From contig JACTAT010000353.1 in the NCBI GenBank assembly GCA_014526335.1, positions 1-64,000 of the forward strand: a stretch of DNA of 64,000 bases, given 5' to 3'. The notes under the pieces are model-generated. The model was not told where the DNA came from. It saw only the letters and a program-made list of their open reading frames with translations, and did not search any database. This document shows, piece by piece, positions 35,905 through 44,292 of the stretch. Each line of letters begins with the position of its first letter. The stretch's first letter is position 1. A program made the position numbers and the translations under genes. Origin of the DNA: Chrysaora quinquecirrha (Eukaryota; Cnidaria; Scyphozoa; Semaeostomeae; Pelagiidae).

Positions 35905-36212
35905 ACGATAATGATTATGATGATAATGGTGGTGGTTATGATGATGATGTTGATGAACACGATGATCATGATGCTGGTTGGTAGGGGTGATTGTGGTTGT
36001 ATGGTGGGTATGGTGGTGGTGATAGAGGTGGTTGTGGTGCTGAAGGGGTGGTTGTGGTGGTTGTGATAGGGGTGATCGTGGTGATGGTTGTAGGGGTAGT
36101 TGTGGTGGTGGTGATAAGGGTGGTCGAGGTGATGGTTGTAGGGGTGGTTCCAGTGGTGGTGATAGGGGTGGTCGAGGTGATGGTTGTAGGGCTGGTTGTG
36201 GTGGTGGTAGCG
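35905..36212 (+). repeat. GGT-rich simple sequence
   Basis: About 300 bp of GATGATG followed by GGTGGT/GTGGTTGTAGGGG modules with strong strand asymmetry (G and T on the plus strand, almost no C). It fills the space between the two direct repeats. Runs such as GTAGGGGTGGTT recur about every 45 bp. Its G-runs could form quadruplexes. Open frames here are low complexity. Confidence 0.8.
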
Positions 36213-36620
36213 TTCCTTTAGATGTTGCACACCGTCAATGGTGGTGATAGTAATCATGATGATGATGATGATTATCATTATTATTATTATTATGACGATT
36301 TTCATCGTGAGGATAATATTAATGATGATTTGTTTTGAAAACTGTTTTGAAATTGCCGCTCTTTGGCAAAACTCTTTGTTAAATGTTGAGAATGCCTGAA
36401 ATGTCATTTACCAAAGCAAGGTGGCAATTTTCCAGTTCCATTTAGTAAACAAGGATGAGTCAGTTGTCACATGACCCCAGATTGACAAAAGTGCTTGCAG
36501 GCCGAATTGTGAACAACTAACCGCAAATTGCGCATAAATGGCCGAGACAATGGCCCTAATGACATTCTTGACAATGGCCCTATTGTTACACGTTTTCCAT
36601 TGTTCAAGCGTTGGTTAGTT
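36213..36620 (+). repeat. 408-bp direct repeat, second copy
   Basis: Second copy of the unit at 35492-35904. After the common end the first copy continues into the simple-sequence tract and the second into unique sequence, which fits a tandem duplication whose junction later expanded as a microsatellite. Confidence 0.85.
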
Positions 36621-37105
36621 GGTGAGTGACATCCACCCCACACCAATGTGTTCAAAGTTCTTCGAACACAAAAAGTGCATAGCTAGCAATTGTCTGAAAG
36701 TCGATAAAAAGCACCCATCTCTTCCAAATTGAAAGAAGCAAAACCTTATTTTGTGCAAATATCTTTTTCGATATGTCCGCCTTTATAGAGTACAACTGCA
36801 ACGTTATTGAAGGATAGAATGTCTTTTATCCATCGTTCGGCTTGTCTGCAAAATTAGGGACTTTACGCAACCAGAACGATAACGATAACAATAACGTTAC
36901 GGGTCACGGGGTTACATAGCTTACGTTTCCGTTACCGTTGTGATCTTTATTTAATTAAGCAAATGCGTGGGCTGAGCGCAACGATCGCACAGGGTTTCAA
37001 GGTTTTAATTTTTCGCGGGAAAAGTTGTTTCATCAGTTTCATCACAAATAAGGAACAAAATATAAATACTTTGCTTTATTGTCATATTTTCGTTCCATTT
37101 TGAAC

Positions 37106-38188
37106 ATGGCTAACAATCAAGATGTTCTACATGCTTTACTTTTTGCGCATAATTTTGGTTATATCGATGAAGTGGAGTTCGCATTACTATACGATGTAAA
37201 TAGGCCTAGAAATTTGGAAATTCCTTACTGGCAATATGACCCGTTTAACCTTGATATTCTAACTGAGGACGAATGCAATGCTGAATTTAGATTCGCAAAA
37301 GCAGATATAAATCGACTTGTAAATATATTACAACTACCAAATGAGATAATCACTAACAACAGGTTGAAAGTAAATGCGGTAGAGGGCCTTTGTATTTTGT
37401 TGAAAAGGTTTGCTTATCCATGCCGATACCTAGATATGGTTCCTCGTTTTGCAAGACCAATTCCAGAGTTGTGCATTATAGCCAATCATGTGATGACCTT
37501 CATTAACAATAGATGGGGCTTTCTCCTCACACAGTTCAACCAGCCACATCTATCTCCAGCCAACTTGGTCAAATTTGCAGCTGCCATTCATGCCAAGGGT
37601 GCACCATTAACAAATTGCTGGGGTTTTATTGATGGTACTGTTAGACCAATCTCAAGACCAGGCAACAATCAGAGAGTTGTTTATAATGGCCACAAGAGAG
37701 TGCATGCATTAAAATTCCAGTCAGTTGCAACACCAGATGGAATAGTCTCTCTACTTTCTGGTCCATATGAGGGGAAAAGTCATGATAGTGGCATGCTGAG
37801 AAATTCAGGACTCCTACCCCTACTTGAGCAGTATTCTGTTTCTCCTAATGGAGACCTCTTGTGTTTATATGGTGATCCAGCATATCCTTTGAGACCACAA
37901 CTCCAAGCACCCTTCAAAGGGGCACATCTCACCGCTGAGCAGCAGCTATGGAATACAAGAATGAGCTCAGTTAGGGTTAGTGTTGAATGGTTGTTTGGGG
38001 ATATTGTAAATTATTTTCGATTTATTGACTTTAAAAAGAACCTTAAAATACAATTGAGTGCAGTTGGAACAATGTATAGAGTTTGCACTCTTCTAAAGAA
38101 TGCTAGATGTTGCTTATATGGAAGTATGACATCTGAATATTTCAACATTGACCCTCCACAAATTGCAGACTACTTCAAAGAGCCTTGA
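37106..38188 (+). CDS. Harbinger (HARBI1-like) transposase
   Basis: Uninterrupted, 360 codons from the ATG at 37106. This is a DDE-type nuclease that cuts and joins the transposon ends. The N-terminal half is helical (ADINRLVNILQLPNEI, EGLCILLKRFAYPCRYLDM), as in HARBI1 proteins. The catalytic core shows the three acidic residues in context: first Asp in CWGFIDGTVRPISRP, second Asp in LYGDPAYPLRP, and the Glu in RVSVEWLFGDIVNYF. The length is normal for the family. Its partner is the SANT-domain protein on the opposite strand of the same element, which in this superfamily is needed for nuclear import and DNA binding. Confidence 0.92.
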   Translation: MANNQDVLHALLFAHNFGYIDEVEFALLYDVNRPRNLEIPYWQYDPFNLDILTEDECNAEFRFAKADINRLVNILQLPNEIITNNRLKVNAVEGLCILLKRFAYPCRYLDMVPRFARPIPELCIIANHVMTFINNRWGFLLTQFNQPHLSPANLVKFAAAIHAKGAPLTNCWGFIDGTVRPISRPGNNQRVVYNGHKRVHALKFQSVATPDGIVSLLSGPYEGKSHDSGMLRNSGLLPLLEQYSVSPNGDLLCLYGDPAYPLRPQLQAPFKGAHLTAEQQLWNTRMSSVRVSVEWLFGDIVNYFRFIDFKKNLKIQLSAVGTMYRVCTLLKNARCCLYGSMTSEYFNIDPPQIADYFKEP

Positions 38189-38376
38189 AAAATATTACAA
38201 ACACATATGTAATGCAAAATTTTCACACAAACACTTTACCCTTAAGCATAGCAATAACATATTTCTCATTCTACACTGAATTAAACAAAACATGAAATGA
38301 GGGGACAAAAAGCAATTACTTACTAAATTTACAGCAGTTCAATCAATTTTTATCTTAAGGATGTTTATAGCATCCA

Positions 38377-38585
38377 AAACCAAAAAGCAATCTTCTTTGC
38401 AGGACCAAGGACAAATGTCTGAATCTTGAAGATGCTTGTGAAGCCTAATCTGTTGCCAAATGTTCCCAGATTCACGCGGAGAGATGGCAGCTGGCTTTGC
38501 CAAAGGCTTCACAGATTTGCAAGCATCTCCAAGATTTTGACATTTGTTGTCAGTCCTGCACAGAAGATTGCTTTTTGGTTTTGGA
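38377..38585. repeat. Inverted repeat between the two Harbinger genes
   Basis: About 72-bp arms (38377-38452 and 38512-38585) pair with few mismatches: CCAAAACCAAAAAGCAATCT at the left and its complement at the right. The loop is about 60 bp. It lies between the convergent 3' ends of the transposase and SANT genes. It could be a small nested MITE, or a hairpin that ends or separates the two transcripts. Confidence 0.7.
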
Positions 38586-38876
38586 CACTGCCCAAACATC
38601 ATTTAAGTTAATCAAAGAGGCACTACATATATCTTAGGAGTCCAATTTTTCAGATGAAAAGGAAAATATATTGAATACAAATAATCTTCGCCACAAGGTC
38701 TATACATATCGACTTAAGCTCCTAAAAAGCAAGCAAAATAGAGACAAAATTTTTCAAATATTTTCAACTATTTTGTTATTGTCAAGCATTTTTGAAGTAG
38801 AAATATCTTTTTCAAATTTTAAGTACGAAATGTGTAATAAATCTTTTTTAAAACACTAGCACAAAGAACATTTTGT

Positions 38877-39668
38877 CTACTTATTTTGCTCCAGCTTTCT
38901 TGAAATCTCAGCAAGCATCTGAGCTTGATGCTGCTGATTCTGCAGTATCTGCAACATGATTTGATTTTGCTGTTGCAGATGCCGTTCAAGAAGATCTAGT
39001 CTCCTGCCCAAATCTCTGACATTATCATTCTCCCTCCTTCTTTGCTCCTCTAACAAACTCTCTCTATGCCTTGATCTCTCTTCCATTTCCTGTCTTCTCA
39101 GCTCTACTTCTTCTCGTCTCATCTCTGCCTCTTCTTTCATTCTTTTCTCCAGGAACAAAAAAGTATCCTTTGACGTGGAACTTCTCTTTTTTTTCTTGTT
39201 CTCTCCGTCCTCATCCCTCCTCCTCTTTACTGTATCTCCCAAAGTCTCAACAGACTGCTGCCTTATCTCCTGGGCTTTGGCAATGTCTGAAATTCTTTTC
39301 TCCGCCTTCTCCTTATCCGCAGCTTGCTGATCAATTGCAGCAGAAGCAAAAATTTCCAGCAATTCATCTAGAAGCTGGTCAGCTTCTGTCTGCTCTGGTG
39401 ATATACCACTGGCTTTTTCTTCTTCTCTATTTACTGCTTTTCTTTTGTCAAGCAGTGTCTGAAAGTGTTCCCTTACAGACCTTGGAGAAACCTCAAACTT
39501 TGGAGAATCAATATGATTCAACTGATCTGCAATTGTCTTCCAGCCTTCCCCTCTTTCAACACTCCCAGGCCTAGTTGACCAAATTTCACTGGCAATAACT
39601 TCTCTCAGCATCATCACGTCATGCTCTTTTGTCCATTTGAATCGTTTACTAAAAAACCCAGCCATCAT
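38877..39668 (-). CDS. Myb/SANT-like DNA-binding protein of the Harbinger element
   Basis: 263 codons, uninterrupted. The N-terminus has a SANT/Myb-like domain of the kind paired with Harbinger transposases (FKWTKEHDVMMLREVIASEI, GWKTIADQLN, SPRSVREHFQTLLDKRK). After an acidic linker comes a KRRRDEDGENKKKKR basic patch and a long Glu/Arg/Gln-rich coiled coil (MRREEVELRRQEMEERSRHR to the end, HLQQQNQIMLQILQNQQHQ). In this superfamily the SANT protein binds subterminal DNA and carries the transposase into the nucleus. That role is inferred here from family and context. Confidence 0.88.
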   Translation of the reverse strand: MMAGFFSKRFKWTKEHDVMMLREVIASEIWSTRPGSVERGEGWKTIADQLNHIDSPKFEVSPRSVREHFQTLLDKRKAVNREEEKASGISPEQTEADQLLDELLEIFASAAIDQQAADKEKAEKRISDIAKAQEIRQQSVETLGDTVKRRRDEDGENKKKKRSSTSKDTFLFLEKRMKEEAEMRREEVELRRQEMEERSRHRESLLEEQRRRENDNVRDLGRRLDLLERHLQQQNQIMLQILQNQQHQAQMLAEISRKLEQNK

Positions 39669-40236
39669 GTTAGGGACTTAAAGGGGTATGGCTAAGACCA
39701 TATTTAGACTATAAGGTATCTTTTTTACTTAGCTTCATTGTGCAAAATCCATTGTAGAGTTTTGCTATCTTTTACAAGAAATACCGTATGTTTGAAAATT
39801 TGTTTTGAAATCATAGGATAAAGTGTTTTCCAGATATTTCTGACAGTTACAGTTGCTATCTCAGAACCATTACGAAGCATATGAAGGGGAAAAACACTAG
39901 GAATAGGCCTAAATCGCATTCTTCTCTAAAACTTAAATCACTTCAAATTAAAGCAATCAAAAGTTTAAAAAATCTCACCTTTGAGACTTGACAACAGCTG
40001 ACGCGGCCATATTCGAAAAAAAGAATTGCTAGAGAGACTAAAAGACTGCAAAAATTCAACCTGTTTGCTAGCGTTCTGACAAAACGTTAAGTAAGAGGAA
40101 GTAACGTTCTGGAAACAATAGGCGAAACGATAACCTTAGCGGGAGTCACCACGAAAGTATGCAAAGTATGCAATGACGCGGGCAAACAATTGGGGGATGA
40201 CGGACTTACGTTATCGTTATCGTTGTCGTCCTGTCG

Positions 40237-40481
40237 TTTAAGTGATGTATATTATGTCTGCAGAAATTGAACTGTTTTCGATATTCATCGGATAGGTATT
40301 TCCATGGAACACAAGGGCTAAAGTCGGCTGAAAATGTGTAGGGTTTCTCTAAGGTTGGGTATTTTGTTAATAACAGTCCCACTTTTCGAATACATAGATG
40401 TTTTTGTTTTTTCTTGCTAACTTCTACTCTTCCTGAATTGACATACTCTATATCAAGTATAGCGATTTCACATTGCTCCAT
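40237..40481 (-). pseudogene. Truncated ORF cut by the Harbinger right end
   Basis: From an ATG at 40481 the minus frame reads MEQCEIAILDIEYVNSGRVE, then HLCIRKVGLLLTKYPTL and CRHNIHHL, and is interrupted exactly where the Harbinger terminus begins. The LDIEYV start and the position of a charged IRKVGLL strand suggest an RNase-H-like exonuclease fold, but this is weak. Beyond the left Harbinger end (minus strand, about 36850-36740) a conserved-looking stretch, AERWIKDILS and VVLYKGGHIEKDIC, follows and may be the separated remainder. It is divergent from the Bcl-2-like gene at 40625. Confidence 0.45.
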
Positions 40482-40624
40482 TTTAGTGACTGTTTCAACC
40501 AGAGCTGTAGAATTAAAACGAAAAATTAGTTGAGTTTTTATGAAATAGTTAAAATAAGCTGATTTATTTTCTATAACAGCGAAAATCTGAAAGCGAAAAA
40601 CAGTGACAAAAGTAAAATTTTGAA

Positions 40625-41086
40625 ATGGAAAGGGAAATAATTGATCATTGTTTGCTTGTAAAGGCAGGAAAAATTCGTTATGAAATGATAAATAAATATT
40701 CCAAAACAATGTTAAAATTGAGTGAAGAATTGGAAGTAAGACATGATAGCTTTTATAAATGTGCATTGAGAAAATATAAAGCAAAGTTGGATAAAAAGGT
40801 CCTTGATGAGATAAATGAAGAAATGTCTGCAACAGGTCGAAATAATTGGGGGCGAATTGCTTCTGTATGTACTTTTTGTTTTAAATGTGTTGAAAGTGAA
40901 GGATTTGAGAGTAATGAAGCAAGACAAATAACTGATTGGTTGTATGAATATATGAAAAAGCAGCGAAATTGGATGGTTAATACAAAAACAAGTTGGGAAG
41001 TTTTTGATAAAGTGTTTGGAAGAAAAGAATCGCTTTTAGAAAAATTTTTAAATTATCTGAAGTATTTTATTATAAATTCGGCGTGA
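40625..41086 (+). CDS. Bcl-2-like protein of the Polinton
   Basis: 153 codons, ATG at 40625. The helical protein has the two signature Bcl-2 regions: a BH1-like NNWGRIASVCTF at residues 73-84 and a BH2-like WMVNTKTSWEVFDKVF at 116-131. A BH3-like helix (LKLSEELEVRHDSF) lies near residues 30-43, and the C-terminus is hydrophobic (FLNYLKYFIINSA). The spacing and length match anti-apoptotic Bcl-2 homologues, including those in large DNA viruses. A viral-type role in blocking host-cell death at the mitochondrial outer membrane is inferred. It is the first gene of the rightward block, 57 bp from the next. No introns are apparent, unlike a host copy. Confidence 0.75.
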   Translation: MEREIIDHCLLVKAGKIRYEMINKYSKTMLKLSEELEVRHDSFYKCALRKYKAKLDKKVLDEINEEMSATGRNNWGRIASVCTFCFKCVESEGFESNEARQITDWLYEYMKKQRNWMVNTKTSWEVFDKVFGRKESLLEKFLNYLKYFIINSA

Positions 41087-41143
41087 GTTTAGTTAGTGAG
41101 TATTTTTTCTCTTCAAGAGTCGTTTAATTCAAAGTGTTAAAAG

Positions 41144-41707
41144 ATGGAGGAAAATAGAACTGTATATGAACTATTATTTTTCATTGACGCGACAAAAGAT
41201 GTTTCAACGTTAACTGATTACGTTTTAGAAACAGTTCTCGATAATAAAGTACAGAGATATTGTGCTTCTTTAATTAAAACCGAATCAACAGATTTGCAAA
41301 TTTCTTTTCGATTTCAATTAAGAAAAGAGCCAGAAGATTCAGTAAAATGGAAAGAAGAGGTTGTAGCGAAGGCGAAGAAAACTGTTGATAAAGTTCCAGG
41401 AACAGAAATGATTTCACTTCTTGAACTTATATTTGAATCGTCTTTAGAAATAGATCAATTTGCATTTGTTTATCCTAAAAAGAAAAGGATCCCTTTTACC
41501 TATTTACCCTTACCTTTACCGCCACGTAGAATGGCTGCTCCGAAGCTGAAGTTGAAAATACCAGAACGAATTAAAAAGAAGCAAAGATATGATATTGTAG
41601 ATGGTTGTACAAACTCACCTGATTCGGCTATGTCTTGTAATTCGGTGAAAAAGGAGAGAAGTGAAAGTGAAGAACAAAAATGCTCGGACAATGTATTTTT
41701 TCCCTAG
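41144..41707 (+). CDS. Polinton protein of unknown function
   Basis: 187 codons, no family recognised. The N-terminal 115 residues look globular (YELLFFIDATKDVSTLTDYV, then an alternating strand ISFRFQLRK and a helical segment), with a Pro-rich hinge (PLPLPPRRMAAP). The C-terminus is basic then Ser/Glu-rich (VKKERSESEEQKC). The ATG at 41144 follows the Bcl-2-like gene on the same strand. Being paired with that gene at the edge of the element suggests an accessory, host-interaction role rather than a structural one. Confidence 0.6.
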   Translation: MEENRTVYELLFFIDATKDVSTLTDYVLETVLDNKVQRYCASLIKTESTDLQISFRFQLRKEPEDSVKWKEEVVAKAKKTVDKVPGTEMISLLELIFESSLEIDQFAFVYPKKKRIPFTYLPLPLPPRRMAAPKLKLKIPERIKKKQRYDIVDGCTNSPDSAMSCNSVKKERSESEEQKCSDNVFFP

Positions 41708-41792
41708 AGCTAAATTTATTTAATTTTACCGCTTAAATTTCCCTCGTAAAGTAGAACAATAGTGAGCTAAATAAAGTATATTTTATAGACAT

Positions 41793-41995
41793 ATGATTGA
41801 CAAGACTGTCTGGAAAAAGTTGGACTTTGAAACAGACGCGACTTACGTTTTAGTGATTGGTTAGTTAAACAAAAGTAAAATAAATATTGAATATTATACA
41901 ATAAATGATTGACAGCTATGTCTAGAAAAAGTTGAACTTTGAAATATGTGTGGTTTTTCTCTTCATTGATTGGTAGGTTTTAAACAAAAAGGTGA
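41793..41995 (+). repeat. Two diverged repeats in the intergenic spacer
   Basis: ATGATTGACA-(ATGTCTAGAAAAAGTTG)-ACTTTGAAA and GATTGGT(T)AG modules recur 112 bp apart (41793 and 41905) in the 360-bp gap before the next gene. Placed upstream of a start codon, they may be duplicated regulatory sequence. Confidence 0.55.
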
Positions 41996-42069
41996 AATAT
42001 CGCGGGTTTTATTTTAAAACAGAAAGAGCGCGCCAAAATTGAGTAGTTGCGTTTTGAAAAGTTGTAATC

Positions 42070-43341
42070 ATGCCACGAATTGGTAAGTCAGCTGAATTAT
42101 CTCGCTCGTTTCATAATGAAGGGATGGTAAATTTAAACGAATTTTCACCCTTTAAAAAGCAAGTTGTCTGCTGTGTCATTTTGGAAAAGCACTTTGTTTT
42201 GCTGGCAAAGATTTTGAAAGATCTTATCAAACCGCGAAAATTCAACGCCAAGCTGGATGACACGAAGTTGATTATTAGAATCGGATTTGAAACACGATTG
42301 TACGGCTTTAAGCTAATTATGATCGAAGTATTGATTACTGAAATGTTTAAAGTTGTTCAAAAACAAGATCTTAGCCAGCTGTTCACTTCTTTCGAGAAGT
42401 ATATAAAAGATGCTTTAAGTCAGAAAGGGGTGAGTGAACTGGACATAACAATGTTGAAAATAATGTTCCCCTTAAACACACAACTTCGGAAAATGAAATA
42501 TTTTTTCAGAAACACTGAAATTAAAATATTTAACAATGAAGGGAAGAAAGCGGATGTCGAATGTCAAACTGAAATGGAAATTGCTGGAAACAAGCTTGAA
42601 ATTCGCAAGGCACCTGTCCTTGAAATTGAAGAAGAGCATGAGGAGGAGGAGGAGAAGGAGTGGCATGAAGAGCGGCAGAAGCAGCAGCAGCAGCAGCAGC
42701 AAAAGCTAAAGGAGGAGGAGCAAAGGCAGCAGAAGGAACAAGAAGTGCATGTAAGTGATAGATTGAAGTCTGCGTTACACGAAATGCGAGTTATACGTAA
42801 TGCCAATATTGCTAGCTGTTCTGAACAGTCAATGGTCGAGAACGATGTTAAGAAGCAGGACGTTTTGTTAGATAAATGTGCACCTAACGCGTTAGGCTTG
42901 CTGAAAAAGAAAAAGGCGACGGTAAAGAGTAAAGTAGCTATTCAGAAAGCGATTGTGGATTTAGCAACGGCGCCTTTGGAACATCCTTTAATAACAGAAA
43001 ATGAAGTTGTGGAAACGCTTGTTGACAACATGAGGCAAGAAGAAGAAGAAGAAAAGCCAGTACAGACGGTACAACCGTTTCAAGCATGTCAAGTACAACA
43101 GCAACAGCAACAGCAACAACAGGTGACTTTACCCCCACAACTGTTTTCTGGTATAATGTTGGATGATTTTGATATCCCGCCTGATTTTGACATTCCGCCA
43201 GATTTCGATGTTCCTCCTAATTTTGACGTAACAGAAGCGGTTTCACCTTATTCACTTGTTGGTGAAGAAAAGGAGCCTGAAGAAGTTGCAGTAACACCAT
43301 TGGTAGCTGAAGATTTGTTACTATCTCAAAAGTGGCTTTAG
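42070..43341 (+). CDS. Large Polinton protein with Glu/Gln-rich coiled coil
   Basis: 423 codons from an ATG at 42070. The N-terminal 170 residues are a probable globular helical domain (FKKQVVCCVILEKHFVLLAK, LYGFKLIMIEVLITEMFKVV). Then come a Glu-rich and poly-Gln segment, a Lys-rich stretch, another poly-Gln tract and four DFDIPP/DFDVPP repeats near the C-terminus. A related reading continues in the -1 frame from 43332, so the stop at 43339-43341 may be a frameshift artefact. I do not recognise the family; low-complexity tracts dominate the second half. Confidence 0.6.
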   Translation: MPRIGKSAELSRSFHNEGMVNLNEFSPFKKQVVCCVILEKHFVLLAKILKDLIKPRKFNAKLDDTKLIIRIGFETRLYGFKLIMIEVLITEMFKVVQKQDLSQLFTSFEKYIKDALSQKGVSELDITMLKIMFPLNTQLRKMKYFFRNTEIKIFNNEGKKADVECQTEMEIAGNKLEIRKAPVLEIEEEHEEEEEKEWHEERQKQQQQQQQKLKEEEQRQQKEQEVHVSDRLKSALHEMRVIRNANIASCSEQSMVENDVKKQDVLLDKCAPNALGLLKKKKATVKSKVAIQKAIVDLATAPLEHPLITENEVVETLVDNMRQEEEEEKPVQTVQPFQACQVQQQQQQQQQVTLPPQLFSGIMLDDFDIPPDFDIPPDFDVPPNFDVTEAVSPYSLVGEEKEPEEVAVTPLVAEDLLLSQKWL

Positions 43342-43559
43342 AAGATGAAGATAGCAAGAAGCCAAATGCTTTCAATTATTTAAATCAAGCTTTATTGAAT
43401 AAGAAAGTGTTTTCACCGTTAAACACGAAACCACCGCCTGTGCAGAGAGTTAAAGGGAAACCGAAAACTATTGCAGAGCTGAAGAGTCTAATCAAAAAAG
43501 ATAGTGAAGAAGCTGACGGTTTAATTGGTTATATTTCATCATCAACATCTTCGTCGTAA
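43332..43559 (+). pseudogene. Continuation frame of the preceding gene
   Basis: Open for 75 codons in the -1 frame relative to 42070-43341 and overlapping its end, with no good ATG. Content is KPNAFNYLNQALLNKK, KPKTIAELKSLIKKD and a Ser-rich end. After TAA the same frame goes on as poly-Ser then poly-Asp (to about 43631). It is best read as the displaced C-terminus of the same protein. There is no canonical slippery heptamer at the junction. Confidence 0.5.
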
Positions 43560-43918
43560 TCATCATCATCATCATCATCATCATCAAGCGATCATTCAAC
43601 AAGTGATGATGATGATGATGATAGCGGGTAAAGAGAATGAAAAAAGCAGAAAACGAGAAGAGGAAAGGCGAAAGAAGCGAAAAAAGCGAAAGCAAAGAGA
43701 AATTGCTAAGAAGAGAATAAGAATAGACAAAAAATAGAATGAAACAAACTTATAAAGATATAAAGACTTTTAAAACTTTTGCAGTTTTTAGATAAATAGT
43801 ATAGTATGATAATCTTTTTTTGTTTCTTAAAATATAAATAGAACTCGACTTTAAGTTCGAATTTATTTCGCATTCGACTCTCTGTTTATAAAGTGTCTTT
43901 ACTTTTTTGTTTTATAAA

Positions 43919-44221
43919 ATGGTTATTAAGCAGAAAGAACGAGAAGAAGAAACAGAACATTGTTCAATTCAATTGGAATGTGAACATGAAAAAGAGCAAG
44001 AAGCAAGCTGTGGGGAAACTTGTCGAGATTTAAATTTTATGTGTGCGGTGTTTTTTATTTCCATCGTGGGATTTTTAGTTTTTTTACTAATGCCCCTAAT
44101 GCTTAATTTTAGTTTATTCAATCGGCTTGATTATATATTCGATTATCTTGCTCCAATGCATGACGATCTTGAGAGAATTATGCAGCTTTTACGACTACCA
44201 ACAGCTTCAAATCATAATTAA
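43919..44221 (+). CDS. Single-pass membrane protein of the Polinton
   Basis: 100 codons from the ATG at 43919. A charged, Cys-containing N-terminal half (EREEETEHCSIQLECEHEKE) is followed by a clear transmembrane segment of about 20 residues (AVFFISIVGFLVFLLMPLML), then a C-terminal amphipathic part (DYIFDYLAPMHDDLERIMQL). There is no signal peptide, so the N-terminus is likely cytosolic. A TATAAAG motif lies about 30 bp upstream (43887). The family is unknown; small membrane proteins are common accessory or virion components in this element group. Confidence 0.6.
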   Translation: MVIKQKEREEETEHCSIQLECEHEKEQEASCGETCRDLNFMCAVFFISIVGFLVFLLMPLMLNFSLFNRLDYIFDYLAPMHDDLERIMQLLRLPTASNHN

Positions 44222-44237
44222 GCAAAATTGAATTTTT

Positions 44238-44245
44238 TATAAAAG
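44238..44245 (+). promoter_or_regulatory. TATA box (TATAAAAG) of the ATPase gene
   Basis: TATAAAAG lies 48 bp upstream of the ATPase ATG and 17 bp after the stop of the previous gene. The same octamer lies upstream of at least three other rightward genes. Confidence 0.55.
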
Positions 44246-44292
44246 CGAGCGAGGAAAGAATAAAAGGGTTTTACATAAAGCTTTAAACAAAG

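Larger units (their letters stand above)
36866..40237. mobile_element. PIF/Harbinger DNA transposon, apparently complete
   Basis: About 3.4 kb containing both proteins expected of this superfamily: a DDE transposase on the plus strand and a Myb/SANT-like protein on the minus strand, in convergent orientation. Near the ends are inverted ACGATAACGATAAC motifs (36876-36890, complement at about 40210-40225). The proposed termini are flanked by TTA (36863-36865 and 40238-40240), the usual 3-bp Harbinger target. The outer 10-15 bases match only loosely between ends, so the exact borders are uncertain. Both genes are open without stops, suggesting recent activity. Confidence 0.75.

Noticed and set aside
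35802..36407. 201-codon minus-strand ORF rich in His/Pro/Tyr/Asn
   Set aside because: Low-complexity translation of the GGT/GAT simple-sequence tract.
35492..36620. Direct repeats as LTRs of a retrotransposon
   Set aside because: Only 300 bp of simple sequence lies between them, with no primer-binding site, polypurine tract or gag/pol; the ends lack TG...CA.
42472..43138. Leu-, Cys- and Val-rich minus-strand ORFs opposite the 42070 gene
   Set aside because: Antisense shadows of the Glu/Gln-rich coding sequence.
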